From positions 2,127,001 through 2,191,000 of the forward strand of contig NZ_CP088262.1 in NCBI RefSeq assembly GCF_021117365.1: a DNA stretch of 64,000 nucleotides, given 5' to 3'. Both the position numbers and the translations under genes were made by a program. Source of the stretch: Nocardioides sp. cx-173. GTDB lineage: Bacteria; Actinomycetota; Actinomycetes; Propionibacteriales; Nocardioidaceae. Each line of letters begins with the position of its first letter. Within the stretch, counting starts at the first letter, position 1. The notes under the pieces were generated by a model. That model had not been told where the DNA came from and did no database searches. It saw only the letters and a list, made by a program, of their open reading frames with translations. Of the stretch, positions 17,096 to 26,050 are shown in pieces.

Positions 17096-17599
17096 TCAGA
17101 TGTACAGGTTGTCGTGCTCCTCCAGGAACGCCTGCAGCTCCTCGTGGGTGGGCGTCCACCGGCCCTCCGCCATCGCGACGAGCCCCTCGAAGTACGCCTC
17201 GCGCGGAGCGCCGGGGGCGAACAGGATGAGCAGCGACGCCGGTGCCCCCGACTCGTTGCGGAAGCCGTGCACGCCGCCCTCGGGCACGTAGGCGAAGTCG
17301 CCGGGCGCCGCGTCGCGCCAGTCGCGGCCGTCGTAGAGCTGCATGGCACCCGACAGCACGAAGAACGACTCGCTGATCGTCCGGTGGAAGTGCGGCTGGG
17401 CGCCGGCGGGCTCGGCTCCCATGTCCCAGCGGTACAGCCCGAACCGGCCACCGGTGCTCGCCCCGGTGGCGAGGTAGTGCGCGGCCCCGCTGCCTCGCGG
17501 CAGCTCCGGCGGGGAGTCGACCGGGCGGAAGCGGGCGGTCACCTCCCCGCCCTCGCCCAGGTAGGTCCGGGGCGGGTAGGCCGGCGGCGGGAACGACAT
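17096..17599 (-). CDS. Cupin-domain protein
   Basis: A single cupin barrel of 167 residues. Motif 1 reads PHFHRTISESFFVLSG, with two His and a Glu suited to bind a metal. Motif 2 reads PGDFAYVPEGGVHGF, with the third His. The rest is typical of small cytosolic cupins of unknown substrate. It ends about 90 bp before the SGNH gene and begins 10 bp past the end of the ligase gene on the same strand, so it may be cotranscribed with that gene. Confidence 0.8.
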   Translation of the reverse strand: MSFPPPAYPPRTYLGEGGEVTARFRPVDSPPELPRGSGAAHYLATGASTGGRFGLYRWDMGAEPAGAQPHFHRTISESFFVLSGAMQLYDGRDWRDAAPGDFAYVPEGGVHGFRNESGAPASLLILFAPGAPREAYFEGLVAMAEGRWTPTHEELQAFLEEHDNLYI

Positions 17600-17609
17600 G
17601 TGAGGAACG

Positions 17610-18740
17610 CTACTCCCGCCAGGTCCGCTCGGTCCGGACGACGAGGTCGTCCACCACGCCCTCCACGCTGCCCGACCGCTCGTATGCCGTGCGCTGGCGG
17701 GCGGCCCCGCCGCCCTGGAGGACCCGGTCCACCCCTTCGCGCACCAGCTCGAGGTCTCCGGACTCGTCCAGCACCTCGCTCAGGTGGGCCACGGTGTCGC
17801 GCAGGACGTCCTCGGCCTTGGCGAGGTGGCGCTCCACGGGGTGCATCAGGGTGCCGCTCAGGCCGTAGCGGGCGGCGCGCCAGTGCGCGGCTCGCCGCAA
17901 CTCGGCCCGCCAGGGATCCGGCTCCTCTCCGCGCGACCAGGACCGGGCGCCGGTCTCGACCAGGGCGCGCACCAGGGCCGCGACCAGCACTCCGTCGGCC
18001 GGGTCGGTGCAGACGTCGGCCACCCGGACCTCCACCGTCGGGTGCTCGGCGGCCAGGCGGGCGTCGAAGTAGAGCATCCCCGGGTCGCGGGCCGCACCGG
18101 ACTCGATGAGGGCACGCGAGACCTCGCGGTAGGTCTCGAGGTCGCCGAAGGCCTCGGTCACCCCGGCGCTGGGCCAGCTCGACCACATCCGGGAGCGCCA
18201 GGACGCGTAGCCGGTGTCGCGACCGTGGGCGATCGGGGAGTTCGCGCTCACGGCCAGCACCAGCGGCAGCCACGGGGCGAGCTGGTCGATGACCGCGACG
18301 CCCTCCTCGTCGGAGGAGATGGCGACGTGGACGTGCATCCCGCAGGTGCCGGCCGAGCGGGCGATCTCCCCGAAGGTCTGCACCATGTCCTCGTAGCGGT
18401 CGTTGCGGGTCACCTGCAGGTCGGTCAGCGGGGTCGGCGACACCCCCGTCGCGACCACGGCCAGCCCCACGTCGCTCGCCGCCTCTCCTGCCGTACGTCG
18501 GGCCAGGCGCAGCTGATGCAGGGTGTCGGTCAGGTCGGTGGCCGGATCCGTGCGGGTCTCGACCTGGTGGCGGAACAGCTCCTGGTCCAGCTCGTCGGTC
18601 GCGGCACGCGGCAGGCGCCGCTGCCCCTTGCCGTGCTCGCGGAAGCGCTTGATGACCTGCTGGGAGCGCGGCGACGCCAGTCGCGTCTCGGGGTCGACGA
18701 GGAGGAGCTCCTCCTCCATGCCGACGGTGCGTGGGCTCAT
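17610..18740 (-). CDS. YbdK-type carboxylate-amine ligase (glutamate-cysteine ligase family 2)
   Basis: ATP-dependent ligase of the GCS2 family, which forms amide bonds between a carboxylate and an amine; YbdK has weak gamma-glutamyl-cysteine activity. The start MSPRTVGMEEELLLVDP is the family hallmark (VGMEEEL). TCGMHVHVAI (Gly-Met-His-Val-His) and SWRSRMW follow in the usual order, and VEVRVADV supplies the late metal-ligand motif. The 376 residues are full length. The ATG at 18740 is divergent from the phospholipase-D gene, 69 bp apart. The true substrate is unknown; because these actinobacteria use mycothiol, a glutathione role is unlikely. Confidence 0.85.
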   Translation of the reverse strand: MSPRTVGMEEELLLVDPETRLASPRSQQVIKRFREHGKGQRRLPRAATDELDQELFRHQVETRTDPATDLTDTLHQLRLARRTAGEAASDVGLAVVATGVSPTPLTDLQVTRNDRYEDMVQTFGEIARSAGTCGMHVHVAISSDEEGVAVIDQLAPWLPLVLAVSANSPIAHGRDTGYASWRSRMWSSWPSAGVTEAFGDLETYREVSRALIESGAARDPGMLYFDARLAAEHPTVEVRVADVCTDPADGVLVAALVRALVETGARSWSRGEEPDPWRAELRRAAHWRAARYGLSGTLMHPVERHLAKAEDVLRDTVAHLSEVLDESGDLELVREGVDRVLQGGGAARQRTAYERSGSVEGVVDDLVVRTERTWRE

Positions 18741-18809
18741 GCGCCCAGGTACCCAACGGGTCGTGCCGCCCCTCTCCCCGGGAGGGGACGACCGTGGCAG
18801 GGTGGTCGC

Positions 18810-20411
18810 GTGGCTCTCTCGCGGACGGTCCGTCCCGCCGACTGGCTCCTCGGCAAGGTCGAGCGTGGCAACCCCAGCACCCGTCTCGACGAGCCGCACC
18901 CCGGCGACCGGGCCTGGTCGCTGGGCAACCGGGTGCGGCCGCTCGTGCACGGCGCGACGTACTTCGCCGAGCTCTTCGAGCGGATCGAGGCCACGGCCGA
19001 GGGCGACCTGATCTTCTTCACCGACTGGCAGGGCGATGCCGACGAGCGGCTCACCGGGGAGCCGGGCAGCGAGGTGGCCGAGGTGCTCGGGCGCGCCGAC
19101 GAGCGGGGGGTCGACGTGCGGGGCCTGGTCTGGCGCTCGCACAGCGCGCTGCTGGGCTTCACTGCCGGGGAGAACCTGCGCCTGGGTGAGGAGCTCCAGC
19201 GTCGCGGCGCCGAGGCCCTGCTCGACATGCGCGTGCGCCACGGCGGCTCGCACCACCAGAAGATGCTGGTCATCCGGCACGGTGACGACCCCACCCGCGA
19301 CGTCGCCTACGTCGGCGGGATCGACCTGTGCCACTCCCGGCGCGACGACGCGGAGCACCTGGGCGACCCGCAGGCGCTGGACTCCATGTCCGACGACTAC
19401 GGGAGCACCCCGCCGTGGCACGACATCCAGGCCGCCATCAGCGGGCCGGCCGTGTACGACGTCGAGACGGTCTTCCGGGAGCGCTGGGAGGACCCGACGC
19501 CGCTCAGCCGCAGCCCGGTCTTCTGGCTGCGGGACCGGATCCTGCGTCTCGACCTGAGCCCGGACCCGCTGCCCGAGCAGGCGCCGCCACCTCCCGCGCC
19601 CGACGGGGGCACCCACGCCGTGCAGCTGCTGCGCACCTACCCCGACCTGCGCCTCAACCGCGACTACCCCTTCGCCCGGGGTGGCGAGCGCAGCGTCGCG
19701 CGTGGCTACACCAAGGCCCTGATGAAGGCGCGGCAGCTGGTCTACGTCGAGGACCAGTACCTGTGGGGCAACCACATCGGCGACGCGTTCGTGCAGGCGC
19801 TGAGTGCCCACCCCGAGCTGCACGTCGTCGCGGTGCTCCCGCGCGTCCCGGACCTCGACGGGCTCTCGCGGGTGCCCGAGCTGCTGGGGCGGCGGCGCGC
19901 CATGGCCGAGATGATGCGCGTCGCGCCCGACCGGGTCGCGGTCTACGGGATCGAGAACCGCGCCGGGACCCCGATCTACGTGCACGCCAAGTGCTGCCTG
20001 ATCGACGACACCTGGGCCACGATCGGCTCGGACAACTTCAACCGCCGGTCCTGGACCCACGACTCCGAGCTGTCCGCTGTGGTCGTCGACACCGACCCGG
20101 AGGACCCGCACCGCTACGCGCGCACCCTGCGCCTCGACCTGGCGCGCGAGCACCTGGACCGCGACGACGACGAGCCGATGGACGACTGCACCGACCCGGC
20201 GGGGATGTTCACCGCGTTCGCGCAGAGCGCCGCCCGCCTCGACGCGTGGTACGACGGCGGCCGGGTCGGGCCCAAGCCGGTCGGCCGGCTGCGACGGCTG
20301 GCCCCGCCGCGGCTCGGGCCGGTCGCCCGGGCGCTGGCCCTGGTGCCGTACCTGGTGATGCACGACCCGGACGGCCGCCCGCCCGCCCTGCGGCGGGTGG
20401 ACGGCTTCTGA
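18810..20411 (+). CDS. Phospholipase D-family protein with two HKD motifs
   Basis: A 533-residue PLD-superfamily enzyme that hydrolyses or transfers phosphodiester headgroups. Motif 1 is SHHQKMLVI (His149, Lys151) and motif 2 is VHAKCCLIDD (His392, Lys394, Asp399) followed by IGSDNFNRRSW; together they make the usual bipartite active site. I see no signal peptide, so it is likely cytosolic or membrane-associated. FFTDWQGD and YVGGIDLCHSRRD fit the long bacterial PLD/cardiolipin-synthase-like group. GTG 18810 is the only sensible in-frame start; the frame continues upstream only as the antisense of the ligase gene. A hairpin follows the stop. Confidence 0.88.
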   Translation: MALSRTVRPADWLLGKVERGNPSTRLDEPHPGDRAWSLGNRVRPLVHGATYFAELFERIEATAEGDLIFFTDWQGDADERLTGEPGSEVAEVLGRADERGVDVRGLVWRSHSALLGFTAGENLRLGEELQRRGAEALLDMRVRHGGSHHQKMLVIRHGDDPTRDVAYVGGIDLCHSRRDDAEHLGDPQALDSMSDDYGSTPPWHDIQAAISGPAVYDVETVFRERWEDPTPLSRSPVFWLRDRILRLDLSPDPLPEQAPPPPAPDGGTHAVQLLRTYPDLRLNRDYPFARGGERSVARGYTKALMKARQLVYVEDQYLWGNHIGDAFVQALSAHPELHVVAVLPRVPDLDGLSRVPELLGRRRAMAEMMRVAPDRVAVYGIENRAGTPIYVHAKCCLIDDTWATIGSDNFNRRSWTHDSELSAVVVDTDPEDPHRYARTLRLDLAREHLDRDDDEPMDDCTDPAGMFTAFAQSAARLDAWYDGGRVGPKPVGRLRRLAPPRLGPVARALALVPYLVMHDPDGRPPALRRVDGF

Positions 20412-20419
20412 CCGGCGGC

Positions 20420-20444
20420 TCGACCGGGGCTCAGCCCCGGTCGA
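20420..20444. terminator. Bidirectional terminator between the PLD gene and the secreted-protein gene
   Basis: The arms TCGACCGGGGC and GCCCCGGTCGA (11 bp, perfect) enclose the loop TCA, which is itself the stop codon of the minus-strand gene. It serves two convergent genes. Confidence 0.65.
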
Positions 20445-21030
20445 CGTGAGGCGACCAGCGCTTGCCGGCGCCGGGCGCGGTGTCCTTGAAGAAGTAGCTC
20501 GGGTCCTCGCGGTCGTCGGTCTCGTGCACGCTGACGCGGAACCGCAGCCGGTCCGGGCGCTCCAGGCAGCGGGCGGGCAGGACGATGGTCATCCGGTTCC
20601 TGCCGTAGTCGACGCGGTGCTGCACCGCGCACGTCGGGTCGCTCTCCAGCAGGGAGCGGCCCCGGCGGTTGCCGGGTCCGGTCTCCAGGGTCACCTCGTC
20701 GAAGCGGTCGCCTCCCCAACGCAGGCCCGCGACGACCCACACGTGGCCGGCCTTGCGGCGCAGGTCGCGGAAGCCGAGCGTCATCCGGATCCGCTCGGGG
20801 GCGTAGCTCACCCGGTAGCTGCGCAGGTCGCCCTGCTTCCGCTTCGGGACCAGGGAGGTGGTCTGCGTGGTCGTGTCGCCGGAGCCGTCGAAGGTGGTGC
20901 GCCGGACGTCGCCGGTGCGGTCGGGCCAGGCGCCGGTGTCCGCGTGCGCGGGTGTCAGCACGGCGCCCACCAGGGCGAGGACGATGCCGAGTGCCGCGAC
21001 CGCGGCCGAGTTCCGAGCTCTCGTGGTCAT
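20431..21030 (-). CDS. Secreted protein of unknown function
   Basis: I do not recognise a family. The first 31 residues are a Sec signal peptide (MTTRARNS, then a hydrophobic Ala/Val/Leu core, ending TPAHADTG), so the mature 168-residue protein is exported. It is rich in Arg and beta-type sequence (YRVSYAPERIRMTLGFRDLR), which suggests a beta-sandwich. It has two cysteines, in DPTCAVQH and PARCLERP, that could form a disulfide. The 3' end folds into the shared terminator. Confidence 0.7.
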   Translation of the reverse strand: MTTRARNSAAVAALGIVLALVGAVLTPAHADTGAWPDRTGDVRRTTFDGSGDTTTQTTSLVPKRKQGDLRSYRVSYAPERIRMTLGFRDLRRKAGHVWVVAGLRWGGDRFDEVTLETGPGNRRGRSLLESDPTCAVQHRVDYGRNRMTIVLPARCLERPDRLRFRVSVHETDDREDPSYFFKDTAPGAGKRWSPHVDRG

Positions 21031-21090
21031 CGCCCCACCCTAGGGGTGCTCGGCGGAGCAGCCGCGTCCTCCGCCCCCCATCGGCGTGCC

Positions 21091-21876
21091 TCATTGGGCG
21101 GCGAGGAGCGCCACCGCGTCGACCAGCGCGATCGCGACGGCGGCGAGGAAGGGGGTCCGCCCGCGACCGACGAGCGCCACCGCGGCGAGGAGGGCCACGC
21201 AGCCCAGCGCGACCACCGAGGCGAGCGTGAACCGGGTGCCGACCGCCACCACCACCGAGCCGGCGACCAGGACGGCGGTCGCCGCGGCCGGGAGCCGGCT
21301 CGGCCCGATCCGGTGCGGCAGGCCGTGCACGCCGGTCGCCGCGTCGTCGGCGAGGTCCGGGAGCACGTTGACCAGGTGGGCCCCGACGCCCAGCAGCGCC
21401 GCCGCGATGGGCACCCAGGCCGGGGGCGCCTCCGGCGGCGCCCCCGCGAGCGAGACCACCACGGGCAGCAGGCCGAACGACACGGCGTAGGGGAGCCACG
21501 ACCAGGCCGTCGCCTTGAGCCCGAGGTTGTAGGTCCAGGCCGAGGCCACCAGGACCAGGTGGGCGAGCCCCGAGGCGAGGCCGCACGCCAGCGAGAGCGG
21601 CAGCGTGGCCGCGAGGGCCAGGGCGCACGCGATCCGCACCGTCCGCGGCCGGAGCGCACCCGACGCGAGCGGCTTGTCCGTGCGGCCCACGGCCCGGTCC
21701 CGAGCGGCGTCGATCAGGTCGTTGGACCAGCCGATGCTCAGCTGGCCGGCCAGCACCGCGGCCCCCACGAGCAGGACCCGTCCGGGCTCCAGCCGCTCGG
21801 CCACCGCGAGCAGGACCGCCAGGAGCGTGACGGCACCGGCCGGTCCGGCGTGCGCCGCCCGGACCAGCGCCGTCAC
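21091..21876 (-). CDS. UbiA-family prenyltransferase
   Basis: UbiA enzymes join an isoprenyl diphosphate to an aromatic acceptor in the membrane. The 261-residue chain is almost wholly hydrophobic with eight or nine helices. The first Asp-rich motif is GWSNDLIDAARDRAVGRTDKP (Asn-Asp-x2-Asp form of NDxxDxxxD), and the second is NVLPDLADDAATG. The GTG start overlaps the idi stop (GTGA). It is last in the type III PKS operon, and idi upstream would help supply isoprenyl donor, so prenylation of the polyketide product is the likely job. Acceptor and chain length are inference. Confidence 0.85.
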   Translation of the reverse strand: MTALVRAAHAGPAGAVTLLAVLLAVAERLEPGRVLLVGAAVLAGQLSIGWSNDLIDAARDRAVGRTDKPLASGALRPRTVRIACALALAATLPLSLACGLASGLAHLVLVASAWTYNLGLKATAWSWLPYAVSFGLLPVVVSLAGAPPEAPPAWVPIAAALLGVGAHLVNVLPDLADDAATGVHGLPHRIGPSRLPAAATAVLVAGSVVVAVGTRFTLASVVALGCVALLAAVALVGRGRTPFLAAVAIALVDAVALLAAQ

Positions 21877-22454
21877 GGGCGACGGGCGGCGGGCGGCAGG
21901 GCGGAGTCCCGCTCCAGGGCGGCGGTGAGCGGGTCCGCGGGCAGCAGGGCCACCTGCTGCCGGCACCAGGGGCTGATCTCGCGGCTTCCGTCGAGCACGC
22001 TCGCCCGGAAGGCCGTCCAGTCCACCCACGACACGTCGTCGACCTCCGCGGGGTCGGGGGCCAGCGGACCGTGGGCGGTGGCGACGAAGACCGGGCACAT
22101 CTCGTTCTCGACGACCCCGTTGGGCATCACCGCGCGGTAGCGGAAGGTGGGCAGCATCAGCCGCACGTCGCGGGCCAGCACCCCGACCTCGTCACGCACC
22201 CGGCGGCGTACGGCGTCGGCCATCGGCTCCCCGGGGCCCGGGTGGCCGCACACGCTGTTGGTCCAGGCCCCGGGCCAGGTGGGCTTGGACAGCGCGCGCC
22301 GGGTCATCAGCAGCCGGCCGTCGGGGTCGAACAGGTAGCAGGAGAAGGCGAGATGCAGCGGGGTCTCGCGGTGGTGGACGCCGCGCTTGGGGGTCGTGCC
22401 TGTCGCGTTGCCCGCCTCGTCCAGGAGCACCACCAGCTCCTCGGTGGCACTCAT
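21873..22454 (-). CDS. idi: Isopentenyl-diphosphate delta-isomerase, type I
   Basis: IDI interconverts IPP and DMAPP. Type I features are present in a 193-residue Nudix-like chain: HLAFSCYLFDPDGRLLMTRR, SVCGHPGPGE with the active-site Cys and the metal-binding His, and the second acidic site VVENEMCPVF with its Glu. The final third, WVDWTAF and SPWC, is also typical. The ATG overlaps the FAD oxidoreductase stop. An idi inside a polyketide operon suggests a dedicated supply of isoprenyl units for the adjacent UbiA enzyme. Confidence 0.93.
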   Translation of the reverse strand: MSATEELVVLLDEAGNATGTTPKRGVHHRETPLHLAFSCYLFDPDGRLLMTRRALSKPTWPGAWTNSVCGHPGPGEPMADAVRRRVRDEVGVLARDVRLMLPTFRYRAVMPNGVVENEMCPVFVATAHGPLAPDPAEVDDVSWVDWTAFRASVLDGSREISPWCRQQVALLPADPLTAALERDSALPPAARRP

Positions 22455-23473
22455 GCGGGTCTCGCGAGCTGGTCGACGCACGCGCCGAAGACCCGGGGCC
22501 ACGCGGCTGCCGCGGGCACCACGTGCCGCCGCACGCGGCGGTGGCGCGTGGCCGCGAGCAGGCTCTGCGTGAGGAGCTCGTGGCGCCGGCCGATGCGGGC
22601 TGCGGCACGCGGGTACGCCGCCGGGTCGCCTGCGACGAGGGCGGCCACCGCGGCCCTGGCCTGCGCCAGCCCCAGCGAGATGCCCTCACCCGTGAGGGCG
22701 TCGACGTACCCGGCCGCGTCACCCACCAGCAGCACCCGGCCGGCCGCGAGGCGGCGAGCGCGCTGGCGCAGCGGGCCCGCGCCGCGCACGGGACCGAGCG
22801 GCGCGTCCGCCAGTCGCTCCCTCAGGTCCGGGAAGCCGCCCAGGAGGTCGGTGAACGACCCGCGCGCCTCCGAGAGCAGCGCGACACCGACCCGGCCGGG
22901 CCCGACGGGGGTCACGTAGGCCTCGGCCGCGTCGGACCAGTGCACCTCGACCAGCGACGTCCAGGGAGCGAGCTCCGCGTGGCAGCGCTGGCCGTAGCGG
23001 CGATGGCGCCGTGCCGGGGAGTCCAGGCCGAGCATGCGGCGGACGGGGGAGTGCAGCCCGTCGGCGGCCACCAGGTGTCGCGTCGGCTCCCCGTCGACGA
23101 GCAGGTGGTCGCCGCGGTCGACGACCTCGCGGACGGCCCGGGGGTCGGTCTTCACCCCTGCCGCCAGCACCGCCGCGGACATCGCACGGTGCAGTGTCGT
23201 ACGGCGCACGCCGCGACCCGCCCCGTGGCGGAACTCCGCCTGCGCGAGTCGCGACCCGTCGAGGTAGCGGATGCCGGTGATGTCGGGACCGTCGAGCGCC
23301 ACCCCCAGGTCGCTCAGGGCGGCGACGGCGCCGGGCATGAGCCCCTCGCCGCAGGCCTTGTCGATGGCCCCCTCGCGAGGCTCCACGACGCCGACGTCGA
23401 GCCCGGCCCGGGCCGCGTAGAGCGCGGTGGCGAGCCCGACGGGGCCGCCGCCGGCGATCAGGAGGTCACGCAC
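22451..23473 (-). CDS. FAD-dependent oxidoreductase (geranylgeranyl-reductase/monooxygenase-like)
   Basis: A flavoprotein with the para-hydroxybenzoate-hydroxylase fold. The N-terminal [21 protein letters not shown] binds the ADP part of [16 protein letters not shown] is the conserved second stretch of this subgroup, and [22 protein letters not shown] is the GD motif closing on the FAD ribityl chain. Such enzymes either hydroxylate aromatic rings or reduce prenyl double bonds. Next to a type III PKS, oxidation of a resorcinol to a quinone-type ring is a good guess; reduction of a prenyl side chain is the alternative. It overlaps the methyltransferase gene by 8 bp. Confidence 0.82.
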   Translation of the reverse strand: MRDLLIAGGGPVGLATALYAARAGLDVGVVEPREGAIDKACGEGLMPGAVAALSDLGVALDGPDITGIRYLDGSRLAQAEFRHGAGRGVRRTTLHRAMSAAVLAAGVKTDPRAVREVVDRGDHLLVDGEPTRHLVAADGLHSPVRRMLGLDSPARRHRRYGQRCHAELAPWTSLVEVHWSDAAEAYVTPVGPGRVGVALLSEARGSFTDLLGGFPDLRERLADAPLGPVRGAGPLRQRARRLAAGRVLLVGDAAGYVDALTGEGISLGLAQARAAVAALVAGDPAAYPRAAARIGRRHELLTQSLLAATRHRRVRRHVVPAAAAWPRVFGACVDQLARPA

Positions 23474-24002
23474 CGGCCGGCTCCCTCGGCAGGGTGCGCA
23501 GGGCGGCGTTCTCGGTGGCGATCCGGACGCGCAGCAGGGCCGCGTTGGCGAGGGTGAACACCAGGGCGGTGATCCAGGAGGCGTGCACCAGCGGCAGGGC
23601 CACCCCCTCGACGACCACCGCGACGTAGTTGGGGTGGCGCAGGAGCCGGTAGGGCCCCGAGGTGACTGCCGGGAGCCCGGACACGACGATCACCCGGGTG
23701 TTCCACCGCCGCCCGAGCGTGGCGATGCACCACCAGCGCAGCGCCTGGGAGGCCACGACGAGCGCGAGCATCGACCAGGCGAGCGCCGCCGGCACGTCGG
23801 GGCGGCGTACCCAGGCCTCGACCAGCATCGCCACCAGGAACCCGGTGTGGAGCACGACCATGAACGGGTAGTGACCCTGGCCCGTCTCCCGACCGCCCCG
23901 CTCGAGGCTCCAGGCGGCGTTGCGCTGGGACACGACGAGCTCGGCCACCCGCTCGAGCGCCACCAGCGCGACCAGGACCGTGAACGCCGTCAGCGTGGTC
24001 AT
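23466..24002 (-). CDS. Isoprenylcysteine carboxyl methyltransferase-like membrane methyltransferase
   Basis: A 178-residue integral membrane protein of the ICMT/PEMT type with four or five helices. The SAM-binding C-terminal part is recognisable: [25 protein letters not shown], where RHPNY is the family signature, and the late IATEN with a conserved Glu. Homologues beside bacterial type III PKS genes methylate the polyketide ring or hydroxyl rather than protein cysteines. The ATG overlaps the stop of the PKS gene (ATGA), so it depends on translation of that gene reaching its end. Confidence 0.83.
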   Translation of the reverse strand: MTTLTAFTVLVALVALERVAELVVSQRNAAWSLERGGRETGQGHYPFMVVLHTGFLVAMLVEAWVRRPDVPAALAWSMLALVVASQALRWWCIATLGRRWNTRVIVVSGLPAVTSGPYRLLRHPNYVAVVVEGVALPLVHASWITALVFTLANAALLRVRIATENAALRTLPREPAGA

Positions 24003-25065
24003 GCGGCCTCCCCGGTCGCTCGCACCAGCACCAGCTCGGAGCAGAAGCCGGGACCCATGGCCAGGACGATGCCATACGACCCCGGCGGCGGCGGGCGCTC
24101 GCGCAGGGTGTCCTCCAGGACGTGCAGCACCGAGGCCGACGACAGGTTGCCGACCCGGGCCAGCGAGTCCCAGGTCAGCTGGACGGCCGACCGCGGCACC
24201 TCCAGCGCCTCCTCCAGTGCCTCGATCACCTTGGGTCCTCCGGGATGGCAGACCCACCACCCCATGTCGGCGCGGCTCAGGCCGCGGTCGGCGAGGAAGG
24301 CGTCGACGTCGCCGCGCAGGTGCTGCGCCACGAGGTCGGGCACCTGGGCGTCGAGCACGATGCGCAGGCCGCCGTCGCCCACGTCGAAGCCCATCGTCCG
24401 CTCGGAGTCGGGGTAGAGCCGGCTGCGGCTGCCGAGCACCTTCCACGCTGCCACCGCGATGCGACCCGCCGCACGCGACGACGGCCGCGCCCCCGTCGCC
24501 GAACAGGCCGCTGGCCACCAGGTTCGGCATCGAGACGTCGTCGCGCTGCACCGTCAGCGAGCAGAGCTCGACGGCCACCAGCACGGCGACGTCGGCGGGG
24601 TGGCCGATCAGGTAGTCGTGCAGGCGCGCGATCCCGGCCGCACCGGCCACGCAGCCCAGGCCGACCAGCGGCAGGCGCTTGACGTCGGGGCGCAGCCCCA
24701 CGACCGCGGCAATGCGGGCGTCCAGGCTCGGCACCGCAAGGCCGGTCACCGTGGCCGACACGATCAGGTCGACGTCCGAGGGCGTGAGGCCGGCTGCCTT
24801 CAGCGCGTCCACGACGGCCCGGGACCCCAGCTCCACGGCGTGCTCGAGGAACAGGTCGTTGGCCTGGCCGAAGCCGCTGAGCCCCCCGTACGACTCCAGC
24901 GGCAGGACCAGGCTGCGCTGCTCGACCCCGGCGTGGCTGTGGAAGCGGCGCAGCAGCCCGCTCGTCGAGCCCCCCGTGGGCGACCACCCGGGCGAAGGCA
25001 TCGGTGATCTCGTGCTGGGGGTAGGTGTGCGCGGGCAGGACGCCGCGGACCGAGAGGATCTCCAT
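23999..25065 (-). pseudogene. Type III polyketide synthase, two frameshifts
   Basis: A chalcone-synthase-like enzyme that extends an acyl-CoA with malonyl-CoA and cyclises it. All three parts are clear but lie in three frames. Part 1 starts at ATG 25065 behind AAGGAG and runs through [13 protein letters not shown]. Part 2 runs from [14 protein letters not shown] to [11 protein letters not shown] and holds the catalytic Cys in [10 protein letters not shown]. Part 3 runs from [17 protein letters not shown] to the stop, with catalytic His in WWVCHPGGP and Asn in RVGNLSSAS. Each shift is explained by one extra G in a GGG run (plus-strand CCC at 24957-24959 and 24465-24467). Joined, the protein would be about 355 residues, full length. 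Either a recent pseudogene or two sequencing errors; the intact triad and downstream overlaps favour error or very recent decay. Confidence 0.85.
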
Positions 25066-25141
25066 GGGCACCACTCCTTCGTCACGGGCGGTGCCGTGGC
25101 GCCGCTGTGCCGCAGCCAGTACCCACGCCGGCCCGAAGCGA

Positions 25142-26050
25142 TCAGTCCCGGCGGCGCAGGCCCAGCAGCTCGTGCTGGGGGACCGGGTTGTCCCGCGTGG
25201 CCTTGCAGGTGAGCTGCAGCAGCTCGGCGCCGGGCGCGGTGCGCACCCGGACCTCCCAGTGGTCGGCGCCCACGGCGAACACCGCCTCGGTGACCCCGTC
25301 CCGGACCTGGCGCGAGACCAGCCGCACGGCGGCGTCGCGGGTCTCGCCCAGAGTGCGGCGCAGGGCGATCTCGGCGAACTGGACCGGCATCGCGTACGCC
25401 GATCTGCCGCGCAGGTGCTCCAGGTCGACCTGGCCGGCGGCGTGCCCGTCGGCCACGGCGAGCGCGGAGACCGCGTCGAGGCGTCCGTAGTAGAGGCCCT
25501 GCGGCAGCACCAGCAGGTTGCCCGCGAACCGGTCGCCGCCGATGTGGGAGACCTCCCAGGTCTCCTCGGGATGTGCGGCCGCGAGGGCGGCCACGACGGG
25601 GCGACCCCGCTCGGCGCAGCAGGCGTCGTGCCGGCCGTGGGTGCACACGCACAGCAGCGCGGCGTCGTACGGCGTGAGGCCGGGGGACCGGCCCGCCCCC
25701 AGGGCCGCCAGGTCGAGGTCCAGCAGCTGGTGCGGGTCGGCCAGGACCGTCGTCTCCACGAAGGAGCGGGTGGGGTGCGCGAAGGCGGCGAAGACCTGGA
25801 GCCCGTCGTGATGGGTACGCCGGTCGGGCCGCCGCACGAGCAGCGGGCGGACCTGGGCCGCCTCGGCTGCCCGGGCCACCGAGTCGCCGAGCCCGTCGGG
25901 CAGCCGGGCGTCGCGCAGCGCGTCGACGCCCCAGGGGCCCGGGTGCTCGATCAGCAGGAAGGCGCGCACGGTGGAGGCCGTGCCGGCAGCAGGCTCGTTG
26001 CGGAGCGTGCTGGCCCGCGCGCAGCGGAACGCGGGGTCGCGTGAGGTCAC
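25142..26050 (-). CDS. Sucrase/ferredoxin-like family protein (thioredoxin-fold ferredoxin)
   Basis: Members of this family (Suc_Fer-like) resemble thioredoxin-fold [2Fe-2S] ferredoxins; the old name sucrase is not an established activity. The key part is [21 protein letters not shown], a Cys cluster suited to bind an iron-sulfur centre, followed by [23 protein letters not shown], the family's most conserved block. The 302 residues are full length. The GTG start overlaps the stop of the JmjC oxygenase gene (GTGA). An electron-transfer role for the adjacent oxygenase is my inference. Confidence 0.8.
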   Translation of the reverse strand: MTSRDPAFRCARASTLRNEPAAGTASTVRAFLLIEHPGPWGVDALRDARLPDGLGDSVARAAEAAQVRPLLVRRPDRRTHHDGLQVFAAFAHPTRSFVETTVLADPHQLLDLDLAALGAGRSPGLTPYDAALLCVCTHGRHDACCAERGRPVVAALAAAHPEETWEVSHIGGDRFAGNLLVLPQGLYYGRLDAVSALAVADGHAAGQVDLEHLRGRSAYAMPVQFAEIALRRTLGETRDAAVRLVSRQVRDGVTEAVFAVGADHWEVRVRTAPGAELLQLTCKATRDNPVPQHELLGLRRRD

